Below, piece after piece: positions 61,994 to 64,000 of a DNA stretch of 64,000 nucleotides. The translations under genes and the position numbers were made by a program. The notes below the pieces were generated by a model. It did not search any database, was not told where the DNA came from, and saw only the letters and a list, made by a program, of their open reading frames with translations. The DNA is taken from the NCBI GenBank assembly GCA_011960625.1, contig BLMJ01000224.1, forward strand, positions 1 to 64,000, written 5' to 3'. Position 1 is the stretch's first letter. Each line of letters opens with the position of its first letter. The DNA is from Lachnospiraceae bacterium (GTDB lineage Bacteria; Bacillota; Clostridia; Lachnospirales; Lachnospiraceae).

Positions 61994-62505
61994 ACCTCAT
62001 CTTCCTTCAACCTAATCCCCAGATAAACTTCTCTCTTCCTCCCCAGAAGCTCCTGCTCAATCCACACATACCTCTTGCGCAGCCTCTGCTTCACAATCCG
62101 GTCAAAATACACCCCCACCGGACCGTCTGCCCGTATAATCTGTCCCTGTGCATCCACCTCCACCAGTGAGCGTCTCACCACATGCTCTCCATCCTGTATA
62201 CTTCTTAAAAACATTTCCTCAGCTTCATCTACACAAAAAAACGAGTCCTGTTGATCGCTGAGAAGCTTCGTCAACTTAGGAACCCGTTTTAACTCCAAAA
62301 ACATCCTCTGCGGCTCTTCTGTCACCACAAACACATAAGCCGGAAACAACGGATACAAATCAATCTTATATTCTCCACCCACCTTACGGAACCGCTCTCT
62401 TCGAATACAGAAACATTCCTCGTAGTACCCTTTGGGAACAATTCTCTTTATCATGGTGATAAGCTCATCCTCCTCGCCGGTGTGTGTCTGAATCACATAC
62501 CACAT
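61990..62505 (-). CDS. LoaP-like NusG-family antiterminator (paralog 2)
   Basis: MWYVIQTHTGEEDELITMIKRIVPKGYYEECFCIRRERFRKVGGEYKIDLYPLFPAYVFVVTEE; start at ATG 62505 with gaggtg SD. Confidence 0.88.
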   Translation of the reverse strand: MWYVIQTHTGEEDELITMIKRIVPKGYYEECFCIRRERFRKVGGEYKIDLYPLFPAYVFVVTEEPQRMFLELKRVPKLTKLLSDQQDSFFCVDEAEEMFLRSIQDGEHVVRRSLVEVDAQGQIIRADGPVGVYFDRIVKQRLRKRYVWIEQELLGRKREVYLGIRLKEDEV

Positions 62506-62709
62506 CAAAATCACCTCATTTTAGGGTAAGCTTCGCCATATCCACAGCAAAAGCCCTGAATCCCCTCTTCCTCCCGATTTATAGCAAATGAAAACAAAAA
62601 TCATAGCCCATTACTACAACTTCGTTTCATGATTTGCCCTGTTTACGTGCCGCTTGTCCTAAAAGCCCGGCCGCTGACACTTTTTGAAAATCTTTTACAT
62701 CTGGCTTTC

Positions 62710-63225
62710 TCAACTCTTTGCCATAATCTCAAGCCCCGTCCACAGCCCTTGGTCCTGATAGATCTGCAATGGGCTGTCTATTCGTGCCATTCTTTTATGA
62801 CGGTCTATTTTCCGAATCTTACACTCTCTTCCGCAAAGAGGCCCTTCTGTCACAAAGGTCTCCCCGTCCCTGATATACCCTTTCGACATTGCAATACAAT
62901 GGGTATTTCCTCCCATATCCTCAAGGAAGTCTCTTTCAGGCTTTAGAAGCTTAAGACTATACATTCCGACGCCCAGTTCCCGAAATACTGCCGTTTCTTT
63001 TGCAGCTTTCTCCAACCGTTTCCTGCTGTCTATCTTTGCGAATACACACCCCTTTAGAAAAGTTTCTTCCTGACAATGCCAGTTCCCGTTATACCGCCTC
63101 ATTTTTTCAAAAGTAATCAGAAAAATTTCATCTTTCCCCAAACAACAATACCGTTGCCTAAGTAATTCTGCCGCCTGCTTTTCTTTTCCCTTTTCACAAT
63201 GCAGTATATACCAGATTAGAAACAC
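62710..63225 (-). CDS. LoaP-like NusG-family antiterminator (paralog 1), unusual start codon
   Basis: IWYILHCEKGKEKQAAELLRQRY...EETFLKGCVFAKIDSRKRLE...ETFVTEGPLCGRECKIRKIDRHKRMARI; homologous layout to paralog 2. Confidence 0.8.
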   Translation of the reverse strand: MFLIWYILHCEKGKEKQAAELLRQRYCCLGKDEIFLITFEKMRRYNGNWHCQEETFLKGCVFAKIDSRKRLEKAAKETAVFRELGVGMYSLKLLKPERDFLEDMGGNTHCIAMSKGYIRDGETFVTEGPLCGRECKIRKIDRHKRMARIDSPLQIYQDQGLWTGLEIMAKS

Positions 63226-63236
63226 CTCCCTACTTT

Positions 63237-63259
63237 TCGCTGAGTAAGATACTCTGCGA
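63237..63259 (+). repeat. Left inverted repeat (IRL) of candidate invertible promoter segment
   Basis: tcgctgagtaagatactctgcga; reverse complement matches IRR 22/23. Confidence 0.85.
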
Positions 63260-63456
63260 AAATTTTTGATACATTCGCCCTATAAATTATCAGAATAATA
63301 TAAAATTTAAAAATTTGAATTAGATAATAATATTTTTTTTAATAATTAGAGCAATAATTATAACCTGCATTTCATACCAAATCCTTCTAAAAGTAATTTA
63401 GGTATTGAATTATTTTCTTTAGATGGTTATAATAGATACGTTATTAAAAGAAAAAA
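63260..63456. promoter_or_regulatory. 197-bp AT-rich candidate invertible segment
   Basis: Bounded by the IRL/IRR pair; contains TTGAAT-N17-TATAAT on + strand. Confidence 0.65.
63405..63433 (+). promoter_or_regulatory. Sigma-A-type promoter TTGAAT-N17-TATAAT inside the candidate invertible segment
   Basis: TTGAAT 63405-63410; TATAAT 63428-63433; exact 17-bp spacer; points away from the polysaccharide operon. Confidence 0.75.
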
Positions 63457-63479
63457 TCGCAGAGTATCTTACTCTGCGA
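63457..63479 (-). repeat. Right inverted repeat (IRR), also a perfect hairpin followed by T-tract
   Basis: tcgcagagta-tct-tactctgcga, flanked by aaaaaa / ttttt. Confidence 0.85.
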
Positions 63480-63522
63480 TTTTTCTATGTTATCAATTAT
63501 TTTATAAAACTTGCCAATGCTG

Positions 63523-63552
63523 TTGACCATACTCCCACAAAAGTGTTATAAA
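63523..63552 (+). promoter_or_regulatory. prs promoter TTGACC-N18-TATAAA
   Basis: 63523-63528 and 63547-63552, ~40 bp upstream of the prs start, outside the candidate invertible segment. Confidence 0.6.
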
Positions 63553-63592
63553 TAACTTAGGATTGTATCAACAACACATATAGGAGATTAAA

Positions 63593-64000
63593 ATGCCAAA
63601 CATCAAATTAATGGAAACGGCGCTTCCAATCGCGCCACTAAAAATCGCGGCTCTCGATTCCTGTAAGGAGCTTGGGCAAAAAGTAGACCAATACATCGTA
63701 CAGTTCCGTCAGGACACCCTGCGGGAATCTCTGGATTCTCCGCTCTTTTCCAGCTACCAACTGGATACCTACCTGGTGGGCTGCCAATGCCCGCGCTTTG
63801 GCACTGGGGAAGCCAAAGGCCTGATTCACGAATCTATCCGCGGTAAAGATCTATTTATCATTGTTGACGTATGCAACCACAGCCTGACTTACACGGTCAA
63901 CGGACACCCGAACCATATGTCCCCTGATGATCACTACCAAGACCTAAAACGTATCATCTCGGCAGCCAACGGCAAGGCTCACAGGTTAAATGTAATTATG
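63593..64000 (+). CDS. prs: Ribose-phosphate pyrophosphokinase-like protein, 5' part (runs off the window)
   Basis: MPNIKLMETALPIAPLKIAALDSCKELGQKVDQYIVQFRQ...GEAKGLIHESIRGKDLFIIVDVCNHSLTYTVNG...SPDDHYQDLKRIISAANGKAHRLNVIM; not in the ORF track because it has no stop. Confidence 0.85.
   Translation, partial: MPNIKLMETALPIAPLKIAALDSCKELGQKVDQYIVQFRQDTLRESLDSPLFSSYQLDTYLVGCQCPRFGTGEAKGLIHESIRGKDLFIIVDVCNHSLTYTVNGHPNHMSPDDHYQDLKRIISAANGKAHRLNVIM

Noticed and set aside
63638-63829. Minus-strand 63-aa ORF at the right end
   Set aside because: Antisense to the prs-like CDS, which is open to the window end.
1-64000. CRISPR arrays, rRNA operons, transposases/integrases, prophage
   Set aside because: No regularly spaced repeats, rRNA sequence, or recognisable transposase/recombinase/phage structural ORF found by eye on either strand.

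Overview
Firmicutes (Lachnospiraceae-like) chromosomal segment. The left ~43 kb is mostly core metabolism: rpmF-yceD-ackA-pta, mgtE, tmcAL, coaE-polA, lysA, pyk, an HgdC-type 1414-aa activase, glnS and a folC-folE-HD-folP-folBK operon. Among these sit accessory two-component/ABC systems and a decayed patch at 31.3-33.8 kb. The right ~20 kb (43.3-63.2 kb, minus strand) is one large AT-rich surface-polysaccharide operon. It encodes a WbpA/B/E/D/I/G-like pathway for a di-N-acetylated uronic acid, three glycosyltransferases, Wzx, Wzy, a PglC-like initiating transferase, and an unusual ATP-grasp/FemAB/tandem-GNAT/PLP module. The most exciting signal is at the head of this operon. A 23-bp inverted repeat pair (22/23 identical) brackets a 197-bp AT-rich segment carrying a TTGAAT-N17-TATAAT promoter that points AWAY from the operon in this assembly (a candidate invertible ON/OFF promoter, captured OFF). 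It is followed by two tandem LoaP/NusG-like antiterminators. A G11 homopolymer at the joint of a tandem-GNAT gene would truncate the protein to one domain with +/-1 slippage. Together these suggest a three-layer (inversion, antitermination, slippage) variable polysaccharide system. All functional calls are by eye, with no database searches.
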